This document shows positions 32,301-43,500 of a stretch of 64,000 nt of DNA, piece after piece. Source of the stretch: Gymnothorax reevesii. Its lineage: Eukaryota; Chordata; Actinopteri; Anguilliformes; Muraenidae. The DNA lies in contig CM056574.1 in assembly GCA_029721435.1 (NCBI GenBank), forward strand, positions 29,559,001 through 29,623,000. Direction: 5' to 3'. Positions within the stretch are counted from its first letter, which is position 1, and every line of letters begins with the position of its first letter. The notes under the pieces are model-generated. The model was not told where the DNA came from. It was given only the letters and a program-made list of their open reading frames with translations, and did no database searches. A program made the translations under genes and the position numbers.

Positions 32301-32924
32301 GCCCAGATGGGATATCAACCGCCTCTTTTTCCGGAACTAGAACAAAATATAGGGGTACCCGCCGTGGGAGCATTCATTAGGCGCTGTCGAGCTACCTGGA
32401 AGAAAGTCCGCTCCTCGCTTTTACGGGCCACTGCTCGACAGAAGAGAGTGGCTGATAGACGGCGCCTTCCAGCGCCTTCTTATCGAGTGGGTCAGCGCGT
32501 ATGGCTGTCCACTCGAGATCTTCCGTTAAGGGTGGAATCTCGTAAGCTCGCTCCTCGATATGTGGGCCCTTTCAAAATTGTCCGTAAAATCAACCCAGTT
32601 TCAGTTCGCCTGCAACTCCCACGGGCAATGAGAATACATCCCACATTCCATGTCTCCCGGCTGAAGCCGGTTGTCACTAGTGTGTTGTCACCTGCTGACG
32701 ATCCCCCTCCTCCGCCTCGGATGATTGATGGATTACCCGCTTACACGGTGCGGCGTATTCTAGCTGAGAGGCGGGTTGGTAGAGGGAGGCAGTTTCTCGT
32801 AGACTGGGAGGGTTATGGGCCGGAGGAGCGGTCGTGGGTCCCAGCTAGAAATATTTTAGACCCAGAACTGATTCGGGACTTTCACAACCGAGGTGCAGAA
32901 GGTTCGTCGGGAGTCGCCCCTTAA
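29346..32924 (+). CDS. pol: Pol polyprotein: protease, RT, RNase H, integrase, chromodomain
   Basis: The 1192-aa frame is -1 relative to gag; it is open from 29322 and its first Met is at 29346. Domains: aspartic protease with DSGA at 49-52; RT with the YLDD site at 440-443 and [11 protein letters not shown] just before it; RNase H with Asp591 (VDAS) and TDH at 660-662; integrase HHCC zinc finger H780/H784/C810/C813; catalytic D843, D903 and E939 (D-x35-E); GPY/F-like YVGPFKIV; and a C-terminal chromodomain from about 1133 ([29 protein letters not shown]). All expected catalytic residues are present. Chromodomains in this family guide integration to modified chromatin. Translation probably depends on -1 frameshifting or reinitiation. 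Confidence 0.96.
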   Translation: MSQAVSKRSVSLGTRKPLVRPISKLAFRTFISVRLAWGESVIEADAFIDSGAVENFVDASWAEGQGLPVLSLSQPQLITALNGRPLGVGVVRQVTDTVTMRVSFGGHSEPIRFYLVKSPAYPIILGHSWLVKHQPHIEWGRETNSVLRWGPSCAVHCEQAHTCHGIVECDLYSDCSEEVEPTDNPGVAPPAPEDGQECLVWDPVCDWDPLTEAREDSEISYPELDLASQNCNGLNSAPQLATVSFSLPPNVPKDYRQLAEVFSKQRATTLPPHRSYDCSIDLYPGTVPPRGSLYSLSAPESEAMRKYIEEALAYGFIRPSTSPAGAGFFFVQKKDGSLRPCIDYRGLNNITIKNRYPLPLMNSAFERLQSARVFTKLDLRSAYNLVRIREGDEWKTAFNTHNGYWEYLVMPFGLSNAPSVFQAFVNDVLREFLERFVFVYLDDILIFSNNLVEHVQHVRKVLTSLLEARLFVKAEKCVFHADSVSFLGFVVSAGKVQMDPEKVSAVKNWPTPESVKQVQRFLGFANFYRRFIRSFSTIAAPIIALTKKSAPTPFQWNSRAEAAFSELKNRFCSEPILVTPNPSLPFVVEVDASELGVGAILSQRSPGDQRMHPCAYFSRSLSPAEKNYDVGDRELLAVKLALEEWRHWLEGAEHPFTVWTDHKNLEYIQSVKRRNSRQARWALFFSRFRFLMTYRPGSKNAKPDALSRIFDRTEEDRPPESVIPAAQILAPILWNIETVVREAQRQEPDPGGGPANRLFVPTSVRTQVLIWGHSSKLTCHPGVHRTRDFLARRFWWPDMDRDVREFVLACSVCARNKATQRSPSGLLRPLPVPARPWSHIALDFITGLPVSNGHTVILVVVDRFSKAAHFIPLPKLPSAPETAKLMVTHIFRLHGLPTDIVSDRGPQFVARFWKEFCSLLGASISLSSGFHPESNGQTERTNQTLENTLRCLAESRPTSWSRYLAWAEYAFNTLRNASTGFSPFEAQMGYQPPLFPELEQNIGVPAVGAFIRRCRATWKKVRSSLLRATARQKRVADRRRLPAPSYRVGQRVWLSTRDLPLRVESRKLAPRYVGPFKIVRKINPVSVRLQLPRAMRIHPTFHVSRLKPVVTSVLSPADDPPPPPRMIDGLPAYTVRRILAERRVGRGRQFLVDWEGYGPEERSWVPARNILDPELIRDFHNRGAEGSSGVAP

Positions 32925-32932
32925 AGGGGGGG
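32923..32932 (+). promoter_or_regulatory. polypurine tract
   Basis: AAAGGGGGGG overlaps the pol stop codon (TAA 32922-32924) and lies 3 bp upstream of the 3' LTR, the expected place for the plus-strand primer of reverse transcription. Confidence 0.85.
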
Positions 32933-32935
32933 TCC

Positions 32936-33982
32936 TGTCATGGTTCTGGGCCTGTAAGCTGCAAGTTAATATGTGAGGTGGCTAGTGCGTTGACTCAATT
33001 GTTTGCAGCAGGTGATTCCCGTGCTCATTGCACGCTCCGCCCAGAGTCTCTGCTATTTAAGCTGTGCAGTTCCTGCGTTCTTGGCTTCAGTGTCTCTCGC
33101 TAAACACTCTAGCCGGTAAGGTAAAGAATGGTGTGAGCGGTATCGCAGAACTGGTAAAAGAATTGTAAACGTTCTGTGCCCACTTAGCTTTCTTTATTTT
33201 GCATAGTTCGGTGTGAGCGGTATCGCAGAACTGGGAAAAGAATTGTAAACGTTCTGCGCTCACTTAGCTTTCTTTATTTTGCATAGTTCGGTGTGAGCGG
33301 TATCGCAGAACTGGGAAAAGAATTGTAAACGTTCTGCGCTCACTTAGCTTTCTTTATTTCGCACAGTTCGGTGTGAGCGGTATCGCAGAACTGGGAAAAG
33401 AATTGTAATCGTTCTGCGCTCACTTAGTTTCCTCGTTATTCCTCGGTACTCCAACAAGAGAGGGTTATCTTTTGTTATCCGCGGTCGCGTCTTAAGTTCG
33501 CCAGGGACTCCCTCTGCCCTGTACCTTTTTGAGTCCTCAGATCTTTAAGCCCTGCAACTTTCTCCCGTTTGGCAGGGTGTCACGCCTGCAGAATTTAGTT
33601 TCCTGTAAAGGAGTTATTTTCGCCCTTGTTCTACCGGAACAGTTTTTGGTATTTACTATTGGTACCCCACAGCGTCCCTCAGTGGTCAACAGCATTTTCC
33701 CGAGGGGTATTCCACTCGAGTCTTCCTGAACTGTTCTGTTGGCAGTTTCTATGCGTGGGCCGTTTATCCCAACTGCTAAGAGATATACTTCTGCGTCACG
33801 GTATTTTGTACAGCGAAACTATTCATCTGAAAGTTGTCCTTGTTATTTCAGGGCTGTTTTTTAGTTCTGTCCCTACTCCCTATTTTTAGTCCTTTTGGAC
33901 CTAGTGGTCAGGGGTCCCCTGGCTTTTAGACACCCCCACTCTCTGTCGCAGTTGGTTCTCCCAAAACCCTACACCCGCCACA
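32936..33982 (+). repeat. 3' LTR (1047 bp)
   Basis: It is identical to the 5' LTR apart from six substitutions, a 1-bp insertion and loss of one 78-bp repeat unit. It has four units with hairpins at 33133-33183, 33213-33263, 33293-33343 and 33373-33423. Its first unit combines the start of 5' unit 1 with the end of 5' unit 2, so the lost unit went by recombination between neighbouring repeats. Confidence 0.97.
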
Positions 33983-34029
33983 GGATAGCAGAAAATCGGT
34001 CTTTTTAATCACTATGGAGGAGTTTTGAT

Positions 34030-34240
34030 GCAACAGTGGAGGGTTTCCGCAATATAAACTGCCTGCTTACGCTCCCTCCATAATGAGGTTCAAGGAAAAA
34101 CCTGGACTAGGCCACTCAAATATTTTCACTTTGTTTCTATGGAGCCATTCAAAGGTGGGCTTGCTCTCGTGCTTGGGATCACAGTCTTGCTGCATAGCCA
34201 AAGTGCACTTTTTCTTTAGATCATAGACTGATGACTAGAT
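34030..34240 (-). mobile_element. Tc1-like transposase remnant
   Basis: The minus strand reads MQQDCDPKHESKPTFEWLH, matching the conserved block around the second catalytic Asp of Tc1 transposases. Flanking sequence is too decayed to locate the ends. This family differs from the copies at 1.7 and 45 kb. Confidence 0.7.
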
Positions 34241-34675
34241 GGTTAGTCTGAATTAGAATTGACAAGAATACTCAGCATTAGATATTCGTCCAAAGCAGGA
34301 GTGGGATGTCCACACGGGAGAATACAGCCCACAGGTTCTGGCTCAAGTCGATGCATTTCTGATTAAGCCGTTTCAGCAACTTGACTTGCATTGAAATAAT
34401 AAGAAATGAAAATGTGCACAATGCAATGTGTATAATGTGTATACAGCCAGTCTTGGAACAAATGCATAAACATATTTTTCAGCCAACTAACAATTTTTGG
34501 TTTATTTTAATAAAACTGGAAAACTATTTCAAACGCATTAACACAAAACACAGGCTTTAAAAATGTATTTTAAATTGAAACAATAATCTTCAGAGATGTC
34601 TCTGCTGAGGTCGGGTCTTGTTCTTCAAAGCCAAATTAAGCATTCTCATTAATCTTCAAAAACAGTGCTCTGGGG

Positions 34676-34700
34676 GGTGTGTGTGTGTGTGTGTGTGTGA
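34676..34700. repeat. (GT)n microsatellite
   Basis: A short GT run is visible directly, followed by more GT-rich sequence to about 34760. Confidence 0.9.
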
Positions 34701-34964
34701 GTGTGTGCGTATCTGTCTGTGTCTTTGTCTGTAAATGTGCGTGTGCACATATCTGTGTATGCTTGCGCAGCAATGCGGTATTTAACTAGCAGCTTCACAA
34801 CCAGAAATCACCATGCAAAAAGTCCATGCGCAATCTGCTTTGATATCACAAAAGGTAATTTATGAAACTGGTATTGTAGCTGCCAGTCAAAAAGATCAAG
34901 TAAAAGCTTTGACATGTCATTACTCTAATATTTGCTGCCTGGACAGTTTGCAAGTTCTCCCAGA

Positions 34965-34999
34965 GTGTGTGTGTCTGTGTGTGTGTGTGTGTGTGTGCG

Positions 35000-35053
<54 letters not shown>
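34965..35053. repeat. (GT)n microsatellite, ~89 bp
   Basis: A long GT run with a few C interruptions. The cysteine/valine and histidine/threonine frames over it are artefacts of the repeat. Confidence 0.95.
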
Positions 35054-35056
<3 letters not shown>

Positions 35057-35283
35057 TCATGGAATTCCCTGATAGGTCTTTTGCTACAGAGCAGACACCT
35101 TAATATGAATGTCACTCAAAGCATATTTTTTTTTCATCAATAGATCCTTCTTCTTCACAGTCGAGATGTAACCAATCCCAACTGCAGTGCAGAAATATGC
35201 AGTTGCTTGTCCCAAGAGAGATGCATCTGTGACAGTGATTAATAATAATTATTATCATGGCATTAATTCCGGAAAAAAGGTGT

Positions 35284-36164
35284 TTATGAATATATTACGG
35301 TGTTAAGGGTGTTAATGAATATATTATCTATCAATGTGGCAGTGTCAGTTGTTATTCTGCTTGGCTTGGTGATAACAGGGAAAAGGCTATTACTGTACAT
35401 TGCATTGATAAAATCGGTTGTCTTAGTGTTTCCATGGGGGTTTAGTAAATCAATATTAAAGTCACCACATAGCATATACATCTTATTATTATTTAGTTTG
35501 CTGAACATAGTATCTACTTTGTGATTGAATGTGTCTAGGCAAGATCCTGGCTTTCTATACAAACAGCTAATGATTATATTTTTGGATTTTTCAATTAAAA
35601 TTTCAATGGTTAGACATTCAAGAACCTCATCTATGGTGGTTGTCATACTTTTAACTGTGTTACATCTCAGAGCTGTGTCCACATATAGTGCAACTCCTCC
35701 TCTTTTTTATTATTCCTATTTAATGTAAACAGTTCATACCCCTCCATTTCCACGTTGTGACCTTTCTCCTCCTCAAGCCAAGTTTCAGACACTGCAATCA
35801 CATTGAATTTGTTACATTTATTCAGATATTCTTTGATTTTATTAAAGTTTTTATAAAGACTCCGACTGTTGAAGTGTATAATTGAAAAATTGCCTTCCAT
35901 TTTAGCGCTACTGAATTGATCGTCCGTATAGTATTCACAATTTAGGTTTATGCTATTGTAAAAGTGATTATCAGGGTCGATTTCATCAATTCCATGCATT
36001 TTGTGTTCAGAGTAATCAAAATTATTTAAGTATTTAAGATCCTCATACTTTCTATACTGACTATACACATCATCACCCCCTTCATAACTTTTGCCAGTGT
36101 CATTAAACTCTACTGGATCAGCATCTCTAAATGGGAACAGAAGGTCCTCCTCAGAATCTGTCAT
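35284..36164 (-). pseudogene. LINE ORF2 endonuclease fragment
   Basis: Frame 36164-35667 starts MTDSEEDLLFPFRDADP and reaches SIIHFNSRSLYKN and VIAVSETWLEE (APE motifs with the catalytic Glu). After a frame change near 35690 the next frame carries IISCLYRKPGS and MLCGDFNIDLLNP, then TLIDNIFIN. It is cut off at about 35284 before the SDH motif and RT. The frame change falls in an A-run (NNKKEEE...), consistent with a small indel. It is non-functional. Confidence 0.82.
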
Positions 36165-36757
36165 TGTATTTTAGGCAAACTGGCCCAAACACACACACAC
36201 ACACACAAACACCAGATAATCACAAACATTACAGTCCCATATATAAAGGGGCAAGTCCAATCCAATCGACAGGTCCAATCGAGGGACAAAAAAAAAAGGA
36301 AAGAGAGAGAAAAAAAGTGGAAAAAAAAACCACAAATACCTTAGGTCCATCCAGCAAGTCCAATGAGCAAAAGGAGCAAAAAAAAAAAAGCAAGCACCAC
36401 CATTGGTCCATCCAGCATAAATGCCCGTACAATACCCATCCAAATAGGAGAAGCAAAGTTGTCTTAATTCGAGGCGAGGTCATCATCCTTTGCAAAGACT
36501 TCCAAAAATAGAAATTGCATGCAAAATCCATAAAAAGCAAAAGTACATGCAGATTCCCCCAAAAAATAGCCAATAGTGCAGAAGGGGAGTACAATACATC
36601 CATCCAGAAGAAAAGAGCAAGCAGGCATAAACCAAAAAAATGTAGCAGGCTGCGTAGAGTTAGTGAGAGAAAAAAGGTGAAGGATGGCAAGATCCCCATT
36701 CCTTTAGCGCCCTCAAGAGACCTCCAGGCCATGCTCTCATTTGGAGGAACAGCACAT

Positions 36758-37477
36758 TTATCGGTATTTGTCAAGTTCATTCAGTTCTCTTACCGTGATC
36801 ACTTTGGCTTCTTCGGGTGTAACACCGTTCAGTCTTATCAATACCTTGCAATTTCGGGTCCATGTTGCTTTGATTTTGTTATTTCTCCTCAGGTAGCGGG
36901 CCTCGCGGGCGATCTCGGCGTTCTTTTTAGTTTGATGTTCATTTAAAAAAACCTCTGATCCCGTCAGCTTCTTCCCCTGCATCAGTAGCTCAGTTTAGTG
37001 TTTACGATTTACAAAGCGAACTATAATGGCAGGCTTAGATTTGCGGTCCTTTCCAGGAAGTGTGTGACACGCCGATATGTTGTTGGTATTGATGTAGATA
37101 TTTTTGCTCTCAAGAAAATTAACGACCTGCATTTCCAGACTCTGGAGGTCTCTAATCTCGGCATCTTCTGCAACGTTTCTGCCCTCAGCCGCCGCTTTAG
37201 CATATGATCGCGGTTTGACATCTAATCCAGTAATAATGACGTCTTCCATTCGTGAGTATTGCTCCAAGTCATGTATCCTTCGTTCAAGATCATTGATTGT
37301 TTTGTCCCTTTCTTTGATCATGCTTTTAAGTTGTTTGACTTCACTCACGAGCTCTGTCAACGCCGTCAGCTGGTCCGTCACTCTTGTCAGTTCGCCCGAC
37401 ATAAAGTTTAGCGACTTACGAATCTCCTCGATGTCATCCTCCATCTGGGGATTGGTTGGAGATTTCTTTGGTGGCAT
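36758..37477 (-). pseudogene. LINE ORF1 with one in-frame stop
   Basis: The frame from 37477 begins MPPKKSPTNPQMEDDIEEIR. It has a heptad-like coiled coil (~residues 15-75), then an RRM-like region (MEDVIITGLDV) and CHTLPGKDRKSKPAIIVRF. A single TAA follows RKH near 36995, and the same frame continues to 36758 with LNEHQTKKNAEIAREARYL. This layout (coiled coil, RRM-like, C-terminal basic domain) is that of nucleic-acid-binding ORF1 proteins of several LINE clades. Apart from the stop, ~240 aa are intact. Confidence 0.8.
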
Positions 37478-37600
37478 AGTCGCTTACTTCTGGCCTTCAA
37501 TGTCGAACATTATATTTAAAAGTTGTGTTTAAAAGTTTTGTTTTCTGTTACTGAGACAGCGGTCCGCAAGATGCCGCCATCTTCCCATAATCCCAGGTTC

Positions 37601-37809
37601 ACTCCAACTGCTGCAACTGTTCACTCCAAACTGCTGCAACTCAAGCAGTTTTGATCGAAATCGTCTTTTTTTTCTGATTGTTTCAGGTGCATACAAAAGG
37701 GGTGTTACTGATATTGGTAACCCTCAGACCAAAATTTGCTGTGAACATTCCTGGAGCCCACAGAAGTTCTCCCGTTGATATTCAGGGCCCGATACCTTTT
37801 CCTGTACTG
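37601..37809. other. intergenic spacer
   Basis: It carries a small direct duplication around 'ACTGCTGCAACT' near 37605-37650; nothing else was recognised. Confidence 0.5.
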
Positions 37810-37811
37810 CA

Positions 37812-38757
37812 TACACACTCAAAAAAACCAGATTGGGTGTCTGCTAAATTAATCTAAGTGTAACATGTTGCTTCTACCATATATAGTCATGTTTTGTGGT
37901 TGAACATCATGAAGTAATGTTATTTTAGCATGATGTACAATAACTTAACATTTACTAAATTCAGTTATGCTGACAGAACCTAATGCTTTTTGGGTAAGAT
38001 ATCAAATGGCGTGTACAACTCCAGAACAGAGGGTGGCAGTAGTGTGCAAGCAGGGAGTGCATTTAAAAAACTTTACTTCCGGAAGTTGCAGAAGAAGGCA
38101 GAGCAATGCATGAAAGAGACGGGCGGGCGGGCAAGAAATCCTGTTTGCATTTAGGTTTTTTTTTTCCTAACTTGATATCAACTGTCATAAACTTGGATAA
38201 CAAATGTTTACATTGTTTAAAACAAATATTGATGTCAGAATCGACTTTTATTGAATTATTACCATTGATTTTCATATGACTGAAAGGACTGTCAACTAGA
38301 GTATTTGTGATTGTGAAACATACATAAGTCTTATCTGATCAGCACAATTAATTGGCACAGTGGTTAGCACAACTGCCTCACGGCAAGAAGGTTGTGGGTT
38401 CAAATCTGGCCTGGGGCTTTTCTGTGTAGAGTTTGCATGTTCTCCCTGTGTTTGCTTGGGGGTACTCTGGTTTCCCCCATCCACAAAACATGCAATATAG
38501 GAACACCTCTGTATGGCTGTGTGTGAATGTTTGGTGGAAATACATTCCATAAATTTTGCATGTTCACCCAACAAATGATTATTATGTTGGACTTACCCCT
38601 TGTAATTGAGTAATAGTAACGCCAACACCTTATGTCGAACCAGCATATTTACATTTATGTCACTCAATGAAAGAATTTGTTGCTATATTAACATATTATG
38701 ATTGGGTGGAAATACTTTCCATAATTTTATTATGTTCACCCAACAAATTATTTTTTT
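37812..38757. mobile_element. possible MITE with CACTCAAAAAAA ends
   Basis: The left sequence CACTCAAAAAAACC...TTGGGTG and the inverted right end CACTCAAAAAAATAATTTG..TTGGGTG resemble terminal repeats. A second copy of the right-end sequence (TTCACCCAACAAAT) lies at about 38563. A SINE-like fragment sits inside. No convincing target duplication was found, so both limits and class are uncertain. Confidence 0.5.
38345..38530 (+). repeat. tRNA-like SINE-type repeat fragment
   Basis: 'GGCACAGTGGTTAGCACAAC', 'CAAGAAGGTTGTGGGTTCAA' and a following body with 'GAGTTTGCATGTTCTCCC' form a degenerate copy of a repeat common in fish genomes. The B-box-like GGTTCAAATC is present. The acceptor stem does not pair, so this is not a tRNA gene. 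Confidence 0.6.
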
Positions 38758-39447
38758 GAGTGCACTCGGCCAAACTATGAACTTTGGCAACGCGGAGAAT
38801 TCTATTATTTCGGGCACATACCATGCTGTAGTCCATCAATGGCATTTGTCTAGTTAGAATTGTGCTTTGAATGAAATATTATGAATTTTCTTTTTTTCTT
38901 TCCACTCTGAAAATAGAATTGGTAATCAGATTTGTTCAGAAAACTGTCTGGGAGTCCCATTTACACCTTTCAATTGAGGCAAAAAGTGGGAAAAGTGAAC
39001 AGTGGGAAAGCTGCCAGACTCATTTCATTTGACAATGGATCCTTGGTCAACTTAGTGTTCCCTTGTGGAGACATAAAGCGCCATCATATGACCCTTTCTT
39101 CTCAGAGTATTTAGGCCAGTGGGAGGTTAGTCCATGGTCAGTGGCCATACTACTCATGATGCTGCAGCAGTAATTTCAGCACAAGGGACCGATAAATTGG
39201 TGCCTGTGGTCTCAGTATGTTGTGGATGTGGCCTCACAATTGCATTGCCTAGTATTCCTGAACACTCAGAACATCTGCAGAACAACTGGACTCCTGCACC
39301 TTAGAGACTGGACACTGGAAGTCGTAAAACGCTTTGAAATGGAGGACCAGAATGAGTAAGTCATTTTTATGTGTAGCATATTCTACAGCTTTCATTATTA
39401 TTGTCGCAGGCTGTATACTGAAAATGATAATTTATGGTTAAAAAGAC
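38758..39447. other. intergenic, nothing recognised
   Basis: I see no gene or classifiable repeat in this stretch. Confidence 0.5.
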
Positions 39448-39870
39448 ACATATGCTGCCTTCCACCATTGATGGCACCCCTGGTAAAAATTAAATAAAAT
39501 GTCTATGAAAAAGCGTGGTCACTCTTCATTTTCCCAATCTTTTATTCAGAATAATAACAATTATCCAACCTGGAATTCAAAGAACTTCATCAATGGACAA
39601 AAATTCTGATCTTAAAATCAACATTTTACTCTCAAAAACATGGGCCAAAATCATAAGCACCCCTAAAAAAATCTCACTAGAAAAAACTATTTGAAGAATA
39701 CATTGAGTCTTATTTCTCGTCTTCACTTACAAAGTTGTTTGCTTCTTGTTCTGGACAAAACCCCTCTCTGTATTTTATTTAGCCTCTGTCTCCCGCCAAA
39801 TCCTTGTCTCATGAGCAAGTTTCTGAGGAGTCAGGGACCGCAGAAAACGGAGACCATCATACATGACTCA
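39448..39870. mobile_element. degenerate Tc1-type fragment
   Basis: 'GATGGCACCCCTGGTAAAAA' followed by an A/T-rich leader with AAAAATTC, and 'AAATCATAAGCACCCCTAAA', recalls the terminal and subterminal region of a fish Tc1 family. The transposase is not recognisable. Confidence 0.4.
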
Positions 39871-39874
39871 TGAT

Positions 39875-40023
39875 TTTCAGATTTTACCTTTCCCTGTACA
39901 TCCCTTACCATAAACGATTTTATAAACTAAAAACTGTAGACCAAATTCTGCCATAGTGCAAGCATTAAACATGAATTTATATTTTAAATATTTTATTTAA
40001 ATTGCATTAACCAATGTCAGAGC
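39875..40023. other. intergenic spacer
   Basis: AT-rich with no recognised feature. Confidence 0.5.
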
Positions 40024-40027
40024 ATAC

Positions 40028-40514
40028 TGTAATGTGGAAAAAAAAGGCCACTAGATGGCAGTATTGACTTTTTTTTTGTTAAGCACAGTCTGGAGCTAGG
40101 TTTGGGCATGTCCTGGGCATGTCTGAGAGGGGAAGTCCCAGAGAATTGAAAAAAGTGTAAAAGGTGGGAGAGGGCTGCAAAAGAGTATATAAGGAGAGAA
40201 ATTGAGAGAGTAAAGTAGTAGAAATTGCAAGGAGAAGGATACATTTGACCAGACCTGTCACTCTTTTCAAGACCTGCAAAGCTCTTTGTGGATTTTTTGC
40301 CTGTGTTGGAGCATTTTCCTCACCCAGAACATCACCAAGTAACCCCATCTCAAGGGACTGTAAATATTTTTTTTCTTGTATATTATCAATCTTGGTCAGT
40401 TATATAAAATGTAGGTTAGTGTCGGTCTTTGTTGAATCAAATCTGTTTTAGTTTTAAAATTTTGTCTGTCATCCCTTGCTGTCTTATATGTCGTAGCTAA
40501 TTGGGGCCATAACA
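40028..40514 (+). mobile_element. probable solo LTR (487 bp)
   Basis: It starts TGTAATG and ends CATAACA (near-inverse ends with TG...CA) and is flanked by the 4-bp direct repeat ATAC (40024-40027, 40515-40518). It has a TATA-like GAGTATATAAGGAG near 40184-40197. No internal retroviral or gypsy sequence adjoins it, so it would be the product of LTR-LTR recombination. The class of LTR element is not determined. Confidence 0.65.
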
Positions 40515-40518
40515 ATAC

Positions 40519-43500
40519 ACAGACACAAACACTGCACTCTTATCTCACTGTATATTCTGTATATACTGCTATACATAATGCAAAATCATTTTATTACAGT
40601 CATTACCCCAAGTTTTTGACTGTCATTAAAGCATATCTTCCTTAAGTAGTAAACTTACAGTTGCAGAAGGCACTCCCTTTGTTGGACCAGTCCAGCTATC
40701 CAGTTCAGAGACTATTTGATGAGGGCTGCATCAGTTTCAACCTTTTCGCTCAGAAAATTCTGAAATTGACATGCCCAAAATGAAATGGGTATATCTCTGC
40801 AACTACTTGGTCTATTTGAATAATCTTGGTAGCATGATAAAGCTAACACCTAGGGATTGTTCGGTAAAAATCTGTGTATATCTCATTGAGTCAAAGTATT
40901 GGAAGATGTAAAACATCATAAATGAGAGATCTCATTTATGCCTGAAAAAAATTTACTTTTATCCCTTTGGAAATAATATAGCTGCAGTCTGAAATCTCAG
41001 AAAAATTACATCACAGAATCTCACCATTATCTGTGCCAAAGTTTATTCTAATCAAGTAAATCAGAGCAAACTGAGAGGAATTGAGTAATGTCTTGGTGGC
41101 ATCTCCAACCTGGCAATTTAGGCATCTGTTGGCCTTTGAGATTTCTCAGGTACCGAGCAGTTAATCTAATTTAATTTCACCTATAACCACTTCAGGCGTA
41201 CATTTTATCTAATTACATCCATTTTCATTCATTAATTTTTTTTCATTGCAACCAGTCCTGTATACATTTTCCCATTCAAAGAAAATACATGCAAGGCGGA
41301 TGAAGTTTGACTCCAGGGGAGCAGATTTATTTTCAATAAAACAAGTAAATAAACAAAACTATAAATACAAAGATAGGTAAAAAAAAATGATAAAAAAGTA
41401 AAAACAACAGACACTCAAGCAATTATTTATACAAGAACTCTGCTCCTGCAGCTCAAAAAAGGAAACAATCTCAGGAGGGGTTTGAACAAGGATCACCTGT
41501 CCACAATTACCACGTGATGAAACTGATGAGGGAAACAACCTCTCTCATGGAAACGGTGCACAATACATGCATTTGTTTCATGGGAATGTGAGGAAGTGAT
41601 ACATCCTGAAATTATGTGACCTGTAATATCAGTGTGTCGCGCAGTCGGTTTTCATCAATAAAAGGAACTATTCAAGCTCAAAACCAGATTTGAGGATCTG
41701 ATTTACCGTTCCTTTGGATATTATTGTCTTTGAGAGACAAAAGAACGAAATATGGCTACCGTGCAAACACGTTTCCTGCCTCAATTGCCTTGCACAGGAA
41801 GGAGGACACCATCTATCGGGACGTAGGAGAAATGGGCTTGTCTCTTATTACCCTGTTCTCTCCTATCATAGGCCTATTTCATCAATATTTCAAGCAAGCG
41901 TTGACTTCCATTCTTTCATTACTCCCTTTTCTCCATATGACTGCCTGGTAGGAGTGAAGAGTTTGCGGGGCCAGTAGAGGCGAGGAGGTGAAGAATGAAA
42001 AGTATCAAGATACACCCTCAGTGTATGAGAAGGTCAACAGTTTGTCTCTTCCAATTTCCTCCCTCACACTTCAGTCCTCTGTCAACTAGTGGTCCACAGC
42101 CTTTGTGTTGACATGCGTTAGCAATTATCCTTACTGTACCACCCCAGTTATTCATGTTGATAGAGCAATTACCGCAAATTAAGCACAGAAAATGATAGGC
42201 AGTGATGTTTACAAGCTACGCTTGAAATGCAACACAAGGGACATTGGTTTAATGGGATGAGAATGAACAATGAAAGCATTAATTAATAACCACTTACTGT
42301 ATGTTTACATTTTCCAAGTGTGTTAATATTAGTGGAGGACACTGATATAGTACTAGCAGCCTAGGACAGAGAAGTATTGGTACTCAATAACATTCTTCCT
42401 CTTAGTAACCCCCTCTATGTAACCAAACCCAACCTCACTTACATCCATGGCACCTTCCCTTACCCACCACCTATGCTCTATATCAGCATGTATGAGTATC
42501 CTCGTACCAATCCATACATAATCAAACAGCTGAGCGCTTGACACATCTCACAAAAATTGGAATGGGACCACAAGTGCACTAAGGACACCAGGGGAGAGAA
42601 ACATCATTTGTTTCATTGATATTTCTGCCTACTTTTATCCGACTGGTTGCAGTTAATTTTAAACTGGGATGAGTGGCAGATGAGCTGAGCTTGCAACTTC
42701 AAATGAGCCATTATGAGAATTTTCAGATTTTTTTTTTTCTGCTCCAAACATTGCAGAGTGACTCTAAAGATAAGTCTAGAATATGTTCAAAATGGGTAAA
42801 ACTAAGAGTGATGAGGCTGGATTTACTGTATTTCAGAAAAATGTGTGAAAGCTGCCAAAGGCTGCCATTGTGCTTTTGGATCGCTACAGTTTCTTGTAGT
42901 TTTCTATTGTAAGTCCACTCAGCCTTTCAGAACCTCCAAAAATTTAATTAACCAGACCAGGCAGGCGGCTTACTGAACAAACACATTATATTCAGCTAAA
43001 TATACTGACAAAATTATAAATGATGACTGAAGAATGTTCCAGCTTGGATATATGACACATTTCACTTTGGGCTTTGCTTCACATTGTTTGTGTGCAAGCG
43101 CAATTAGCTCCTTGCTTCAAGACAGCTGGCATTCCACAGTCAGAATTAGCTACCCCAGAACTACGTTTATTAATCACCCACAAAGACAGCTGAAAGTGTT
43201 ACACCCCAGGTGGTGCTGGGATGAAGCTGCCATCCAAACGTGTAAGCACCTGGAAGAGGCTGGCTGTTGATCCAGGATCATGCCTGCGATTTCATGGCAT
43301 CCGGCTTCCATTTCAGTTGGCCTGACCTGATTGCAGAATAGATTACAACTTCAGATAGGTCAGGGAAATGCATCTAATGCATCCTCTTTGTAGTTCATGG
43401 GCAATATTGTGTGTTTGTGTGTACATTCTTGAGGAATTTTTTGTAAATATAAGCATATGGCAAGGCAATGAAATCGCTAAAATATATTGAAATACCTGAC

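Larger units (their letters stand above)
27178..33982 (+). mobile_element. intact Ty3/gypsy chromovirus-type LTR retrotransposon (sushi/Tf1-like)
   Basis: The element is bounded by 5-bp duplications GGATA (27173-27177, 33983-33987) and two LTRs starting TGTCATGG and ending CACA. The LTRs differ by 6 substitutions, one 1-bp indel and one tandem-repeat unit over ~1.05 kb, so insertion was recent. Between them lie open gag and pol frames without internal stops, a self-priming type primer site and a polypurine tract. No envelope gene is present. Domain order RT, RNase H, integrase, chromodomain places it with the chromovirus branch of Ty3/gypsy. Confidence 0.97.
35284..37600 (-). mobile_element. 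5' half of a second kind of LINE (ORF1 + endonuclease, no RT)
   Basis: Read on the minus strand from about 37600, there is a 5' leader with AAGATGGCGGCATCTTGC, ORF1 (37477-36758), a ~590-bp A/T-run-rich linker and the start of ORF2 with an APE endonuclease (36164-35284). The RT and 3' tail are missing. LINEs normally lose the 5' end, so loss of the 3' half implies a later deletion or rearrangement near 35280. It is not the same family as the LINE at 3.9-11.3 kb. Confidence 0.82.

Noticed and set aside
29887..32677. Minus-strand and alternate-frame ORFs inside gag-pol
   Set aside because: They are shadows of the real pol frame and have no motif.
34813..35115. Cys/Val-rich and His/Thr-rich open frames
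   Set aside because: They are translations of the (GT)n microsatellite and its flanks in both strands.
36131..36780. 126- to 183-aa frames on both strands
   Set aside because: They fall in the A-run-rich linker between LINE ORF1 and ORF2; hydrophobic Phe/Leu bias comes from poly-T read-through.
39300..39360. Possible host exon around an ATGGAGGACCAGAATGAG frame
   Set aside because: A GT-like splice donor follows, but there is no matching acceptor, conserved motif or second exon nearby.
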